A stretch of DNA of 64,000 nucleotides from Levilactobacillus lindianensis (lineage in GTDB: Bacteria; Bacillota; Bacilli; Lactobacillales; Lactobacillaceae). The stretch spans positions 33,318 to 97,317 of the forward strand of contig NZ_RHOD01000010.1 in NCBI RefSeq assembly GCF_003946095.1, written 5' to 3'. Positions 8,439 to 19,541 of this stretch are shown here, piece after piece. Numbering within the stretch: position 1 is the first letter of the stretch; the number at the start of each line of letters is the position of its first letter. The translations under genes were made by a program, and so were the position numbers. The notes under the pieces were generated by a model. The model did no database searches. It worked only from the letters and a program-made list of their open reading frames with translations, and was not told where the DNA came from.

Positions 8439-8741
8439 ATGCGTCAAAAAGTGATGATTCAATGGGCAACCTGGATTTTAGAGAGTTTGTTACTCGCGAC
8501 GCTGGGACTCTCCGTGGTGATTTTCTTAGGATACGCGACCTTCTACGCCACTGGTCGTGGTGAATTAACCTTGAGGCTGGGACATCTGGCTTTTTATCGA
8601 ATTAGCAAGGGCACAACCAGTGTGACCGGTCAGAGGTTGAATCCGGGGATGGTGATTACCTGGTTGGGAAGCCTAATTATTATTATGGGAATCTTCGTTG
8701 AGAGTCACCGGGATCATGGTCGCCACCAGCGTTCAGTTTAG
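8439..8741 (+). CDS. small two-helix membrane protein, unknown function
   Basis: A 100-residue protein with hydrophobic segments at about residues 12-35 and 68-86, and a basic C-terminal tail. ATG 8439 lies 8 bases after AGGAGG; the in-frame GTG at 8430 overlaps that site. It resembles small unassigned membrane proteins of lactobacilli. It sits downstream of a terminated structured transcript and upstream of kup, so its expression may depend on readthrough. No function can be assigned. Confidence 0.7.
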   Translation: MRQKVMIQWATWILESLLLATLGLSVVIFLGYATFYATGRGELTLRLGHLAFYRISKGTTSVTGQRLNPGMVITWLGSLIIIMGIFVESHRDHGRHQRSV

Positions 8742-8750
8742 CTGTAAATT

Positions 8751-8798
8751 AGTTGGGTGGCCTAAACGATTGGTGACCTTTTTTATTGTGACCCAACT
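8751..8798 (+). terminator. hairpin after the small membrane protein gene
   Basis: An inner imperfect stem (GGTGGCC/GGTGACC, one mismatch) runs into six T at about 8779-8785. An outer stem, AGTTGGGT 8751-8758 with ACCCAACT 8791-8798, encloses it. Confidence 0.5.
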
Positions 8799-8891
8799 TA
8801 GGTTAGTCACCGCACCAATTGCGCCCGCTTACTTGGGGTTCCTCGGATGACCCGCTATGATGGGGGTAGCGTCAGACGAGGGGGGTCAATC

Positions 8892-10889
8892 ATGAAAAAA
8901 TCGACACGGACATTGTCCGCAGTGGGGATGCTCATCACGTTGGGGATCGTGTATGGAGACATTGGGACGTCGCCATTGTATGTGATGAATGCCATTTTAG
9001 TTCAGTCGGGGAAGCATTCGCTTTCGGCGACGGCACCGATCATGTTGGGGAGTATCTCCTTGATTTTTTGGACGCTGATGTTGATTACGACGATTAAATA
9101 CATCTTACTGGCCATGCGCGCTGATAACCGGCATGAAGGGGGGATCTTCGCCCTGTATGCCCTGGTTCGGCCGCATGCGAAATGGCTGATTGTGCCCGCT
9201 CTGATTGGTGGGGCGGCGTTATTGGCCGATGGCACGCTGACACCAGCTGTAACGGTGACGTCGGCCATTGAAGGATTGAAGGGCCAGACCATCGGCCCAT
9301 TACACTTTAGTGACGGTCAGGGCTGGGTACTCCTGGTAGTCACAGGAATTCTACTGGGACTCTTTCTAGTCCAACGCTTCGGAACGGAGCGAATTGGCTG
9401 GTCCTTTGGGCCGATGATGTTTATCTGGTTTAGTTTCATTGGTTTAGTAGGCCTCCACAATCTTTGGGCCTATCCGGCTATTTTAAAGGCTTTGTCACCA
9501 GTGTATGCCGTAACCTTTCTGATGAGCCCATTGAATAAGCAGGGGATCTTCATCCTGGGCAGTGTCTTTCTGGCAACGACCGGGGCAGAAGCTTTGTACT
9601 CGGATATGGGTCAGGTTGGTAAGCAGAACATTTACGGGACCTGGCCGTTTGTCTATGTCACATTGATGTTGAGTTATCTGGGTCAGGGCGCCTGGGTCAT
9701 TCGTCACGCTGAACAGGTGCTGGCGACGCAGGGGGTCAATCCCTTCTATGCGATGGTACCAGCGGCGTGGCGGTTATTTGCCATCATCATTGCGACGGTG
9801 GCGGCCATCATCGCTTCACAAGCGTTGATCACCGGGTCCTATACCTTAGTTCACGAAGCCATCGGGCTCAAACTCCTGCCACGGTTACGGATTAAGTTTC
9901 CGGGCAAGGTTAAGAGTCAACTGTATGTGGGTGCCGTGAACTGGCTCTTGTGTGCGGTAACCTTGAGTGTCGTTTGGTACTTCAGAACATCTAGTCACAT
10001 GGAGGCGGCTTACGGGCTAGCGATTACGATGACCATGTTGATGACGACGCTATTACTGCACGCCTTTCTCATGCAACGACACCACCCGGTGCTGGCCAAG
10101 GTTTACGTGGTCAGCTTTGGTTTATTGGAGAGTCTGTTCTTACTGGCCAGTCTCGCCAAGTTCGTTCACGGCGGGTACGTCACCCTGCTGATTACGGTGG
10201 TGATCCTGACGGTTATGGTCTTCTGGTACTACGGTAACTTACGGCGTGACGCCTACTTGGAGGATACGGAAGATGTGTCACTCTTAGACTTCTTACCGCA
10301 GTTGACAGCGCTCAGTAAAGACGACCAGATTCCTTCGTTTGCCACGAATCTGGTCTATATCAGTAAAGTGACCCCGGGTTACCAGATTAAACGTGCGATC
10401 GTTTACTCCATCTTGGATCAACAGCCTAAACGAGCCGCGGTTTACTGGTTCGTGACGGTTAACGAGACCGATACGCCTTATGAGTGCTCCTATTCGGTAA
10501 ATACGCTGGGCACGAGTAACGTAGTGGACGTCCAACTCTACCTGGGCTTCAAGAAGCCACAACGACTGAACGTTTATCTCCGTCAGATCGTGAATGATCT
10601 TTTGGCGGAAGGGGTACTGACGGATCAGACGCCGCGGTATTCCAGCATGCCTAACCGGCAGGTCGGTAACTTCAAATTCATCATGTTGAATCAACAGTTC
10701 CAGGATCTGGGCGCCCAAGAGAACATTCCAACTGGCGATCTGATCCTGATTGGTGGTCGGCTCTTGTTGCAACGCATCAGTCTGTCCCCACAACGGTGGT
10801 ATGGACTGGGCTTCAGTGACGTCGTTGAGGAACGAGTGCCATTGTTTATTGGCCAGGCGCCTGATCGGACACTGAAGAGAAGAGTGTGA
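8892..10889 (+). CDS. kup: KUP-family potassium uptake protein
   Basis: A 665-residue K+:H+ symporter with twelve predicted membrane segments in the first 430 residues and a soluble C-terminal domain. The family signature [11 protein letters not shown] lies near residue 20, followed by the [14 protein letters not shown] segment. ATG 8892 follows GAGGGGGG; a start 45 bases earlier would add an atypical basic extension. Kup transporters in lactic acid bacteria are often controlled by cyclic di-AMP, but I see no c-di-AMP riboswitch upstream. It is monocistronic, followed by a large hairpin. Confidence 0.93.
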   Translation: MKKSTRTLSAVGMLITLGIVYGDIGTSPLYVMNAILVQSGKHSLSATAPIMLGSISLIFWTLMLITTIKYILLAMRADNRHEGGIFALYALVRPHAKWLIVPALIGGAALLADGTLTPAVTVTSAIEGLKGQTIGPLHFSDGQGWVLLVVTGILLGLFLVQRFGTERIGWSFGPMMFIWFSFIGLVGLHNLWAYPAILKALSPVYAVTFLMSPLNKQGIFILGSVFLATTGAEALYSDMGQVGKQNIYGTWPFVYVTLMLSYLGQGAWVIRHAEQVLATQGVNPFYAMVPAAWRLFAIIIATVAAIIASQALITGSYTLVHEAIGLKLLPRLRIKFPGKVKSQLYVGAVNWLLCAVTLSVVWYFRTSSHMEAAYGLAITMTMLMTTLLLHAFLMQRHHPVLAKVYVVSFGLLESLFLLASLAKFVHGGYVTLLITVVILTVMVFWYYGNLRRDAYLEDTEDVSLLDFLPQLTALSKDDQIPSFATNLVYISKVTPGYQIKRAIVYSILDQQPKRAAVYWFVTVNETDTPYECSYSVNTLGTSNVVDVQLYLGFKKPQRLNVYLRQIVNDLLAEGVLTDQTPRYSSMPNRQVGNFKFIMLNQQFQDLGAQENIPTGDLILIGGRLLLQRISLSPQRWYGLGFSDVVEERVPLFIGQAPDRTLKRRV

Positions 10890-10919
10890 CCAAGGGCGGT
10901 TAGCTGGCGAGCATTAAGG

Positions 10920-10962
10920 CTGATAAGCAGATAATCCTGGGTTTGGATTATTTGCTTATCAG
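10920..10962 (+). terminator. large hairpin after kup
   Basis: CTGATAAGCAGATAATCC at 10920-10937 pairs with GGATTATTTGCTTATCAG at 10945-10962 (one mismatch, 7-base loop). It lacks a long T run, so it could be a transcript-stabilising hairpin or a weak terminator. Confidence 0.5.
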
Positions 10963-11052
10963 GTTTAAGCGGAGTCAGCTGCCCTTGGGCGCACGTTTCG
11001 GCCAGATAAAACTGACGCGCAGATTGTCTCCAGAAAAATAGCAGTACACCAA

Positions 11053-11090
11053 AAAAGGTGGTTCACCGATCTCTCGGTAAACCACCTTTT
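11053..11090 (-). terminator. intrinsic terminator after the permease gene
   Basis: AAAAGGTGGTT at 11053-11063 pairs with AACCACCTTTT at 11080-11090, with an inner CCGA/TCGG stem. On the minus strand it follows the permease stop by 14 bases and ends in T; it could also work on the plus strand. Confidence 0.8.
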
Positions 11091-11103
11091 CAAATAGACG
11101 CAA

Positions 11104-12612
11104 TTAGTTTTCGCTAGTACTCGTATCTGCGGCAGTGCGTTTCTGACCGTTGTAGTAGAAGATCCAGGCAACAGCCCCGAAGAAGATCGGACCGATGATG
11201 GTCCAGAAGGCTGTCATGTAGTCGTGATCCAAGATTGGTTGGAGACAGGTGAAGCCAATCCCACCGACCAAGATAACCAGAACCAGACCAACGATGATGT
11301 TCGTCCAGAGGCGACTCTTAAAGATGACAAAGGGCCGTTCTAGGTCTTGCCGACGTTTGAAGAATGGGAAGGCCCCAATCAAGAACAGGTAAGGGAAGGA
11401 CGTGGAAACGTTCCCCATATCGGTCAAGATTAAGTAAAATTCATTAGCGGCGGAGCCCCCAAAGGCCACGAGGAAGATGAAGACAGCCACGACGATGGCT
11501 TGAATCCACATCGAGTAGGCAGGCATGCCCACCTTGTTGAGTTGCGTCATCTTCTTGGGCCAGAGTTTTGGTGATGACCCTAAGATGAAGGACTTCAATG
11601 GGGAGTATACCAGAACGAAGAAGGACCCTAAGTAAGCCATGAACATGCTCAGTCCAGTTAACCGGGCTAATAAATGACCCAGACCAACGGAAGAAGCTGT
11701 TGATAAGTTCATCCCGTGGCCTAAAACGACCCCAAGATTATTCATTAAGACGTAAGTGATGTTTCCCAAGTTCACTTGGCTCTTGCCCAGGACACTGTGC
11801 CAGTTAGCACTGATCCCCCAGAGGAAGATGGACAGAGAGTACATGATGGTAATGGCAATGGTCGAGATGATTAACCCCTTAGGGAACGTCTTCTCGGGCT
11901 TGTCCATACTATCAGTAATCCCACCCATGGATTCCATCCCCGCGTAGGCAAAGACCGCGTATGTGATGAAGGAGAGTAGGGCCATCGGTGAGGAGAACCC
12001 AGGATTTGGTGAGGCGATGAAACTGTGGGCACCGTTGATTGGTTCAGCGAGTTGACCACCATTCAAGAAGAAGATAATCACACTGGCTACCAAGAACAGA
12101 CCAGTCAGGAACATCACGAAGATTCCCCCCAATGAAGAAATCTTGGCGATGGAATTCATCCCCCGATTAGCGAAGAAGGTGACGGCGAGGATCCAGAAGA
12201 TCCCCAAGAGGCCCACCGTTTGGGTGGAAGACAGGCCTAAGACACTCCAGGTCTGCGTCTTGTCGCCACCGGATAGCAACGTTGAAAGTGGGATCCAAAC
12301 CTTCGTTGACGTGGAAACCATCCAAATAATCCAGGATGATAACCAGATGAAGGTCCCAATGAAGGCCCACTTTTCACCGATGGAACCGGCTAGCCAGGAG
12401 TAGATTCCCCCCTTGGCTTCCTTAAATGTTGAACCATATTCGGCCAGCATCAAGGCACTCGGTAAGAAGAACAGTAAAGCAGCTAAAACGTACCAAATAA
12501 TACTTGCATATCCCATTTGGTCATAGGCAACCGTCGTGTTGGCGAAGCCGTAAATGGCCGTAAAGATCATCAAGATTAAATTCGATAATTTAATCTTTTT
12601 TTGATTTTCCAT
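11104..12612 (-). CDS. yjeM: APC-superfamily amino acid permease, YjeM type
   Basis: A 502-residue protein with twelve hydrophobic segments. The N-terminal stretch IMIFTAIYGFANTTVAYDQM and the EYGSTFKEAKGGIYSWL loop match the YjeM branch of the glutamate/GABA antiporter family. It lies 53 bases downstream of the C69 dipeptidase on the same strand, so dipeptide hydrolysis and amino acid transport are probably linked in one operon. The substrate is not defined by sequence. The YjeM subfamily call is from residue patterns. Confidence 0.82.
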   Translation of the reverse strand: MENQKKIKLSNLILMIFTAIYGFANTTVAYDQMGYASIIWYVLAALLFFLPSALMLAEYGSTFKEAKGGIYSWLAGSIGEKWAFIGTFIWLSSWIIWMVSTSTKVWIPLSTLLSGGDKTQTWSVLGLSSTQTVGLLGIFWILAVTFFANRGMNSIAKISSLGGIFVMFLTGLFLVASVIIFFLNGGQLAEPINGAHSFIASPNPGFSSPMALLSFITYAVFAYAGMESMGGITDSMDKPEKTFPKGLIISTIAITIMYSLSIFLWGISANWHSVLGKSQVNLGNITYVLMNNLGVVLGHGMNLSTASSVGLGHLLARLTGLSMFMAYLGSFFVLVYSPLKSFILGSSPKLWPKKMTQLNKVGMPAYSMWIQAIVVAVFIFLVAFGGSAANEFYLILTDMGNVSTSFPYLFLIGAFPFFKRRQDLERPFVIFKSRLWTNIIVGLVLVILVGGIGFTCLQPILDHDYMTAFWTIIGPIFFGAVAWIFYYNGQKRTAADTSTSEN

Positions 12613-12665
12613 TATTTAATCTCCCATTAATGGTGAGGGCTAGTCACAGACCAGTCCCGACCGTG

Positions 12666-14087
12666 TTATAAATTGAGGTCCTGATGATAGTTCAAAGGAC
12701 CCAGGTCGGTGGCCTGCGTAATCAAGGTCGCCGCTAGCTCACGGTAACGCCGAATTCCCAATGCGGCGTTCTCGTTGGCTTGTTGCGTTAAGAAATGATT
12801 CAATTCGGGGCCGGATAATTGGCGCCCAACGGCATCGGTGTGCTTGACGGATTGCTTGAAGGCGATCCGTAATTCCTTTTGCACAGCCGCTACGGCAGGC
12901 AAGGCGTCGTGGTAGTGGGCATCTAGAAGGACCCCGACGTGCTTGTAAACCCAGTAGGCTGACTCACTGTCGTAGGTGACCTTACCGGAGTGGTATGACT
13001 CCGGTGTGCTCTCAATACCGGAGTAGAACGGCACGTAGACACTCTCAGCGGCCACACCCATGGCGAGCCACTGAATACCAGCTAAGGCTGGGTCCATATC
13101 GGGTCGAACCTGTAAGACGTGTGATTCTTGAGTCTTAGCCAAACTGATTGGCCGGAACTTGGTCCGCTGTTCCTTAGTACCAGATCCCACCGGATCATAA
13201 GGGGTTTCTTGATAGTGACTGCTCAGGTAATCCTGGGCGTCGTCTACGGATAAGAGCCGGTCGGCGTACTGAATAAATGGTAAATCAAATGATTGCGGTT
13301 GCGCTTCGACGGCCGGGGTAAATTGTTTCTGACCGTACCAGACCCGTGGGGTGTTGTAGTACAGGTCAGATTGGTCTTGCGTCCCGAAGATTTCACGCCA
13401 GTTAAACCGATCGGAATGGGGGTTCAAGTGGTTTTCGGCAACGAAGGACTGCAGGTTCCGGGCAAACATGAAGTTGTCAGGATCATTGAAGTCAATGGTC
13501 TGAATGGCCATTTGGTTGGCGATGACGGCGTAGCCATTGTCGGGGATGCGTTGGGCAACCCAGTTATGGCCGGCCCCCGTTTCGAGGTACCAAGCTTCCT
13601 TCTGGTCGGCGAAGAGAATCCCACTAGATTCGCTGGTTCCGTAGAGTTCAACGATTTGACCCAGCAGGGCGACCCCTTCACGAGCCGTCTTGACGTAAGG
13701 TAAGACCACGGTAACCATGGCTTCCTCACCAATCCCGTTCTTCACGAGGGGATCGGCGCCTAAGACGCGTTCGTTGGAGTAGGTACTTTCGGTGGCACTC
13801 ATGGCAACACCGTATTCGTTAAAACCATCTTCTTCAAACAGGCCGTATTCATCGGTCCATTCGGGTGTGGCGGTGTATTTTGCCGCATGCAGGGGTAGAG
13901 GCATGGTGAAGCCATTATCTTTATCCTTGCTGACAAAGGTCTGCGGGGTAGTTGCCGTGGTGGCTGGGTGGACGATGAAGTGCTTTGGCCAAGCGGCCTT
14001 GGAATCTTCGTTTCGACCGATGATGACTGAGCCATCCATGGTGGCCCGCGGCCCAATTAAAATACTGGTACATGCAGAATAATTCAT
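12666..14087 (-). CDS. pepD: C69-family dipeptidase (PepD)
   Basis: A 473-residue Ntn-hydrolase. The mature nucleophile is the Cys in the N-terminal MNYSACTSILIGPRAT segment; further family marks are SVIIGRNEDS and, near residue 170, EAWYLETGAGHNWVAQRIP. I placed the start at 14087, where AAAGGAG precedes by 7 bases; longer versions add 37 non-family residues. C69 dipeptidases cleave a broad range of dipeptides inside the cell, part of the proteolytic system of lactobacilli. It is transcribed together with the YjeM-type permease. Confidence 0.92.
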   Translation of the reverse strand: MNYSACTSILIGPRATMDGSVIIGRNEDSKAAWPKHFIVHPATTATTPQTFVSKDKDNGFTMPLPLHAAKYTATPEWTDEYGLFEEDGFNEYGVAMSATESTYSNERVLGADPLVKNGIGEEAMVTVVLPYVKTAREGVALLGQIVELYGTSESSGILFADQKEAWYLETGAGHNWVAQRIPDNGYAVIANQMAIQTIDFNDPDNFMFARNLQSFVAENHLNPHSDRFNWREIFGTQDQSDLYYNTPRVWYGQKQFTPAVEAQPQSFDLPFIQYADRLLSVDDAQDYLSSHYQETPYDPVGSGTKEQRTKFRPISLAKTQESHVLQVRPDMDPALAGIQWLAMGVAAESVYVPFYSGIESTPESYHSGKVTYDSESAYWVYKHVGVLLDAHYHDALPAVAAVQKELRIAFKQSVKHTDAVGRQLSGPELNHFLTQQANENAALGIRRYRELAATLITQATDLGPLNYHQDLNL

Positions 14088-14356
14088 GGGAGCGCTCCTT
14101 TCGCAAGTTGAATAAATTAACGATCTTATTTTATCATTTTTATAATCGAACCGGTTGCCTTTCCGGGGAACTTTAATTATTTTCTCGAGAATTCTCATAA
14201 AAATAAATATTTATACATTCCACTGTATGCCCGTCTGTCGGCGAATTTGCCTTAATCCGCGACATCATGCGCGGTTTGGTGGCTATTTGGGGCTAGCTAA
14301 TGACGGCTAGATGTGGTTAAATGATGAAAGAAATTGGCCAGAAAAGGGGTACCAAG
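14088..14356. promoter_or_regulatory. divergent control region pepD/yitT
   Basis: AT-rich divergent region. It contains the palindrome TTCTCGAGAA near 14181-14190, overlapping GAGAATTCTC, and several AT-rich -10-like hexamers. No -35/-10 pair stands out enough to call. Confidence 0.35.
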
Positions 14357-15274
14357 ATGAGAAGCCTGTTAGAGAATCGCCGTGAGGTTGTGACGCACCT
14401 CTTAATTATGGTGGGATCTGCCGTCATTAGTGCCATTGCCCTGAATGAGTTTTTGGTTCCGGGAAAGATATTTAGTGCGGGGATCAATGGGATCTCCCAA
14501 ATTATTGCCATGCTGTTGCAGGGCGTGGGGCTTAACCTCAGTACCGGGTGGTTTATTCTACTATTCAACGTACCGATCGGGTTGTTAGGTTGGTTCAAGG
14601 TGGGGCGCGGATTTACCCTGTATTCCATCCTGGTGGCGATTCTGACCTCCGTCTTGGCAATCGTGATTCCGGTTCATAATATTGCTAACAACCCACTACT
14701 AGCGGCGTTATTTGGGGGGATTCTGACCGGGGTTGGCGTGGCCTACCCGTTGAAGAATGGGTTCTCTACCGGGGGGATGGATATCATCGCCGTGGTCTTG
14801 GAGAAGACGACGGGCCGAACCATTGGGACGCTGATGCTGATGATTAATTTTGGCATCGTGTTAGTTGCCGGCTTTCTCTTTGGCTGGGAGAGTGCTTTAT
14901 ACACAATTATCTCAATTTATGCAATGTCACGGGTGGTGGATAGCATTCACACGCGGCATCAGAAACTGACGGCATTTATCGTGACCGCTCATCAAGAACA
15001 GGTCATTGCCGAGTTAAATCGGACATTAATCCGGGGGATCACGGCTATTCCTTCCTTTGGGGCGTACACCGGCAAGGCCAGTACCGTCCTCATGACGGTC
15101 ATTTCGCGCTATGAACTTTATGCATTGGAACATGCCGTGAAGGACGTCGATCCGCACGCTTTCGTGAACCTAGTGAATACCGTGGATATCGAGGGGAACT
15201 TCTATAATGAAACGGAACAGCTGAAGTTGAAGCAGGCGACCTCATTGAAAGCCGCGAAAGACAGTCAACAATAG
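14357..15274 (+). CDS. YitT-family membrane protein (DUF161 + DUF2179)
   Basis: A 305-residue protein with five to six N-terminal membrane segments, the family motif GFSTGGMDIIA near residue 135, and a C-terminal soluble DUF2179 domain ending in DPHAFVNLVNTVDIEGNFY. ATG 14357 follows AAAAGGGG at 7 bases. YitT proteins are widespread integral membrane proteins of unclear function; transport has been suggested but not settled. It is followed by a separate promoter for the tautomerase. Confidence 0.85.
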   Translation: MRSLLENRREVVTHLLIMVGSAVISAIALNEFLVPGKIFSAGINGISQIIAMLLQGVGLNLSTGWFILLFNVPIGLLGWFKVGRGFTLYSILVAILTSVLAIVIPVHNIANNPLLAALFGGILTGVGVAYPLKNGFSTGGMDIIAVVLEKTTGRTIGTLMLMINFGIVLVAGFLFGWESALYTIISIYAMSRVVDSIHTRHQKLTAFIVTAHQEQVIAELNRTLIRGITAIPSFGAYTGKASTVLMTVISRYELYALEHAVKDVDPHAFVNLVNTVDIEGNFYNETEQLKLKQATSLKAAKDSQQ

Positions 15275-15281
15275 GCGAGGC

Positions 15282-15310
15282 TTGTTCTAACAGGACGTTA
15301 TCGGTATAAT
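15282..15310 (+). promoter_or_regulatory. sigma-A promoter for the tautomerase gene
   Basis: TTGTTC at 15282-15287 and a perfect TATAAT at 15305-15310 with a 17-base spacer, 36 bases before the start codon. Confidence 0.75.
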
Positions 15311-15345
15311 AGCCCTATCCAAAAACAGAAGGGAATGGACCAACC

Positions 15346-15534
15346 ATGCCAATCGTTAATATCGACTTAATCGCCGGCCGCTCACAGGACCAACTCAAGG
15401 CCTTAGTGCAAGACGTTACTGCCGCGGTCACCAAGAATACCGGGGCGCCAGCTGAACACGTGCACGTCATTTTACGTGAGATGCAGCCCAACCGTTACGG
15501 GGTTGCGGGTGTTTTGAAGAGCGACGAAAAGTAA
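15346..15534 (+). CDS. 4-oxalocrotonate tautomerase family protein
   Basis: A 62-residue protein beginning Met-Pro-Ile-Val; Pro1 after Met removal is the catalytic base of this superfamily. A further family mark is HVHVILREMQPNRYGVAG in the second half. The length is that of the short hexameric subgroup (YwhB/XylH-like). In lactobacilli the physiological substrate is unknown because aromatic meta-cleavage pathways are absent. It is a single gene with its own promoter and terminator. Confidence 0.92.
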   Translation: MPIVNIDLIAGRSQDQLKALVQDVTAAVTKNTGAPAEHVHVILREMQPNRYGVAGVLKSDEK

Positions 15535-15555
15535 AAAACATTTCCGAAATCTTAT

Positions 15556-15597
15556 AAACCGCCACCATTCTCGTTACATCGGGCTTGGTGGCGGTTT
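15556..15597 (+). terminator. intrinsic terminator after the tautomerase gene
   Basis: AAACCGCCACCA at 15556-15567 pairs perfectly with TGGTGGCGGTTT at 15586-15597; a T-rich stretch follows. Confidence 0.75.
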
Positions 15598-15612
15598 CAT
15601 TTATAAAAACGT

Positions 15613-15641
15613 TTGGCGTGGGGCACACTTTTCGGTATACT
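15613..15641 (+). promoter_or_regulatory. sigma-A promoter for glpK
   Basis: TTGGCG at 15613-15618 and TATACT at 15636-15641 with a 17-base spacer, 69 bases before the chosen glpK start. Confidence 0.7.
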
Positions 15642-15683
15642 AGACCCATGCGCAACATCACGGTGTTTTTAGGCCGTTGCTAA

Positions 15684-17213
<1,530 letters not shown>

Positions 17214-17228
17214 AACACTTATAAATGG

Positions 17229-17261
17229 TCGCATCTCGGATAACGCTGAGGTGCGATTTTT
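17229..17261 (+). terminator. intrinsic terminator after glpK
   Basis: TCGCATCTC at 17229-17237 pairs with GAGGTGCGA at 17248-17256 (one G-U pair), followed by five T. Confidence 0.8.
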
Positions 17262-17540
17262 GTTGTTAAATCGGTTTTTGTAAAATACAAAGTTGGAGAA
17301 TGCTAGTCGCATAACATAGCACAGAGGCAGACAGGTCCATTTTGACGGCTTATCAAGCGCTTACAGGATAAAACGATAAGATTTTAGGCAACCTGCCGTC
17401 GAATACGAACGGCTTGATATCAGCTTGTTGTATGTAGCAACTTCCGTGTTAAGCTCAAGAACATCGCTTGCCAAGTCAAACGCAATAAATGAGCTTTTAC
17501 CATAAAAGCGGTACAATTATTTTAGAAGGAGGAATCAGCG
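17262..17540. promoter_or_regulatory. control region upstream of the M20 deacylase
   Basis: About 280 bases without a gene. It contains a cre-like CcpA site (minus-strand TGTAAGCGCTTGAT, 17352-17365, one mismatch to consensus) and a -10 box TACAAT at 17512-17517. An inverted repeat GCTTTT/AAAAGC (17493-17509) sits immediately before the -10 and could be an operator. Confidence 0.4.
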
Positions 17541-18686
17541 ATGGCAGTGTTTACAGATGAACAAAAAGTGCAGTTATTGTCAGATCTGGTCGCCATTCAA
17601 TCGGTGAACGATCACGAGTTGGATGTCGCCCAATATTTACAACGAATCTTGGGTGAACATGGGATTGCGGCACGGTTAATTCCGTTAAGCGCTACCCGTT
17701 CGAACCTCATTGCGGAAATTGGCCAAGGGAGTCCCGTTCTGGGAATTTCCGGCCATATGGATGTCGTGGCGCCGGGTGATGTGTCAACGTGGCACAGCGC
17801 CCCATTTACGCTGACTGAACGTGAGGGTAGCCTCTATGGTCGCGGGGTCACCGATATGAAGGCGGGTCTAGCCGCGCTGGTGATCGCCATGATCGAGCTT
17901 CATGCGGCGGGGAAACCGATTCATGGGACCATTCGGTTGCTGGCCACTGTTGGTGAAGAGGTCGGGGAACTGGGTTCCGAAGCCTTCTTTGAAGCCGGTG
18001 ACATGGACGACGTTGATGCTTTACTGATTGGAGAACCAACGGGGTATCGGATCTTCTCCGCACACAAAGGGTCGATGGATATCAAGTTAACTTCGACGGG
18101 CAAGACCGCTCACAGCTCCATGCCAGAGTTAGGTTCCAATGCGATTGACCCCTTATTAGCCTTGTTGAGTCAAGCTAACGTTGCGTTCAGAGACACCGAC
18201 CATCACAACGACCTCCTGGGAGATCTCACCTTTAACACGACGGTCTTCAATGCCGGGGATCAGGTTAATTCGATTCCGGGTCAGGCCGTGGCTGAGATTA
18301 ACGTGCGTACGATTCCAGAATTTAACAATCAATTAGTCATTCAGACTTTACAGCAATTGGTGACCCAGCAAAATGATCAAGGGGGTCACGTGGTGATGGA
18401 CATCTACATGTCCCAGTCACCTGTCGTGGAACCACGAGACAACCCGCTAAGCCGAGTTGCCGCGCGAGTCGGTGAAACCTTCTCCGGACAGGCAATTCCG
18501 CGTTTGGCCTTGCCGGCGGTGACGGATGCCTCGAATCTTTTAAAGAAGAAGGGCGATCAGTTCCCATTCATCGTCTTTGGACCGGGTAACGAAACGGCAC
18601 ATCAGATCGATGAACACGTGGACCGTCAGATGTATTTGAACTTTACTACGTTATATGAACAGTTGCTGGAGGCTTATCTCCAGTAA
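17541..18686 (+). CDS. M20 family ArgE/DapE-type deacylase
   Basis: A 381-residue zinc-dependent amidohydrolase. Metal-binding segments are GISGHMDVVAPGD near residue 68, GRGVTDMKAGLAAL near residue 98 and TVGEEVGELGSE near residue 133, with a final NETAHQIDEHV. A dimerisation domain occupies roughly residues 175-290. Family members remove acyl groups from N-acyl amino acids, for example succinyl-diaminopimelate or acetylornithine. Sequence alone does not separate these activities, so I give no gene symbol. The gene is monocistronic, with a good AAGGAGGA site and a possible operator upstream. Confidence 0.88.
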   Translation: MAVFTDEQKVQLLSDLVAIQSVNDHELDVAQYLQRILGEHGIAARLIPLSATRSNLIAEIGQGSPVLGISGHMDVVAPGDVSTWHSAPFTLTEREGSLYGRGVTDMKAGLAALVIAMIELHAAGKPIHGTIRLLATVGEEVGELGSEAFFEAGDMDDVDALLIGEPTGYRIFSAHKGSMDIKLTSTGKTAHSSMPELGSNAIDPLLALLSQANVAFRDTDHHNDLLGDLTFNTTVFNAGDQVNSIPGQAVAEINVRTIPEFNNQLVIQTLQQLVTQQNDQGGHVVMDIYMSQSPVVEPRDNPLSRVAARVGETFSGQAIPRLALPAVTDASNLLKKKGDQFPFIVFGPGNETAHQIDEHVDRQMYLNFTTLYEQLLEAYLQ

Positions 18687-18690
18687 AGAA

Positions 18691-18719
18691 AAAGCGTCGA
18701 TCACAATGATCGGCGCTTT
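18691..18719 (+). terminator. bidirectional terminator between the deacylase and HAD genes
   Basis: AAAGCGTCGATCA at 18691-18703 pairs with TGATCGGCGCTTT at 18707-18719 (one G-U pair) around a 3-base loop, and serves the two convergent genes. Confidence 0.8.
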
Positions 18720-18728
18720 CGTTTGTGC

Positions 18729-19541
18729 TTATTTAGCTAATTTTAGATAATCTTGGAGATAGGTCGCGAGACCATCGTGATCGTTATCTAGTGGCGTCAC
18801 GTCACTGGCCAGGGCCTTAATCTGTGGCGTGGCATTTTGCATCGCGACTCCCCAGCCGGCGTAGTCAATCATCGCGGTGTCATTGTGTTCGTCACCAAAG
18901 GCGATAATGTTTTCGCGTTTGATGTGGTAATGATGGGCGAGAACCTCCATACCAGTTGCCTTTTGCACGCCCTTGACGCCGAGTTCAACGACCGCATTGG
19001 GGCCACCCCAAGGTGCGGCGTCGATCTCATCACTGAACTGGTGTTGAATGTAGCTCAACAGGTGTTCTTGGTGTGATCGGTCGACGGCAACGGTCAAGCT
19101 CGTGGGGTTTTCTGTTAACGTTTTTTGATTGAGAATTTGGTTTGTCTGAAGAATTGAGGGGAAGAAGCCTAATTCAACGGGATGGTCACGTACGGCTAAG
19201 AAGAGATTCTTACCTTCCGCGGCCAACATGTTGATACCCAGTTCTTCACGGTGAGCCAACAGGTCGAAAGCGACCTCACGGTTAAAAGTATACTGATATT
19301 CGTCTGCCCATTGGTGGTGGGGAATGTGGCCAAGGCTCCCGTTAAAGTTAATCATGGGGCCATCAAGGTTGAGTTCGTCGTAAATGTCGGCGGAGATCCG
19401 GTTGGGCCGTCCCGTCACAATGCTGACAATGTGGCCGGCTTCACGGGCTTGGGTCAGAACGGCCTTAGTTTTGGCAGAGACCTGAGCGGCCGCATTGAGC
19501 GTTGTGCCATCGAGATCAATCGCAATTAATTTTCGTTCCAT
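18729..19541 (-). CDS. Cof-type HAD-IIB family sugar-phosphatase-like hydrolase
   Basis: A 270-residue HAD phosphatase. The catalytic DLDGTT motif is at residues 9-14, motif II is TGRPN, a central cap domain follows, and motif III/IV is AFGDEHNDTAMIDYAG near residue 215. ATG 19541 follows GAGG; the earlier start adds five residues outside the motif. Cof-type enzymes dephosphorylate sugar phosphates, FMN or other metabolites with broad specificity. The gene is transcribed alone, convergent to the deacylase. Confidence 0.9.
   Translation of the reverse strand: MERKLIAIDLDGTTLNAAAQVSAKTKAVLTQAREAGHIVSIVTGRPNRISADIYDELNLDGPMINFNGSLGHIPHHQWADEYQYTFNREVAFDLLAHREELGINMLAAEGKNLFLAVRDHPVELGFFPSILQTNQILNQKTLTENPTSLTVAVDRSHQEHLLSYIQHQFSDEIDAAPWGGPNAVVELGVKGVQKATGMEVLAHHYHIKRENIIAFGDEHNDTAMIDYAGWGVAMQNATPQIKALASDVTPLDNDHDGLATYLQDYLKLAK

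Noticed and set aside
10293..10793. 166-codon antisense frame within kup
   Set aside because: It is a shadow of the kup C-terminal domain, with no ribosome-binding site or family resemblance.
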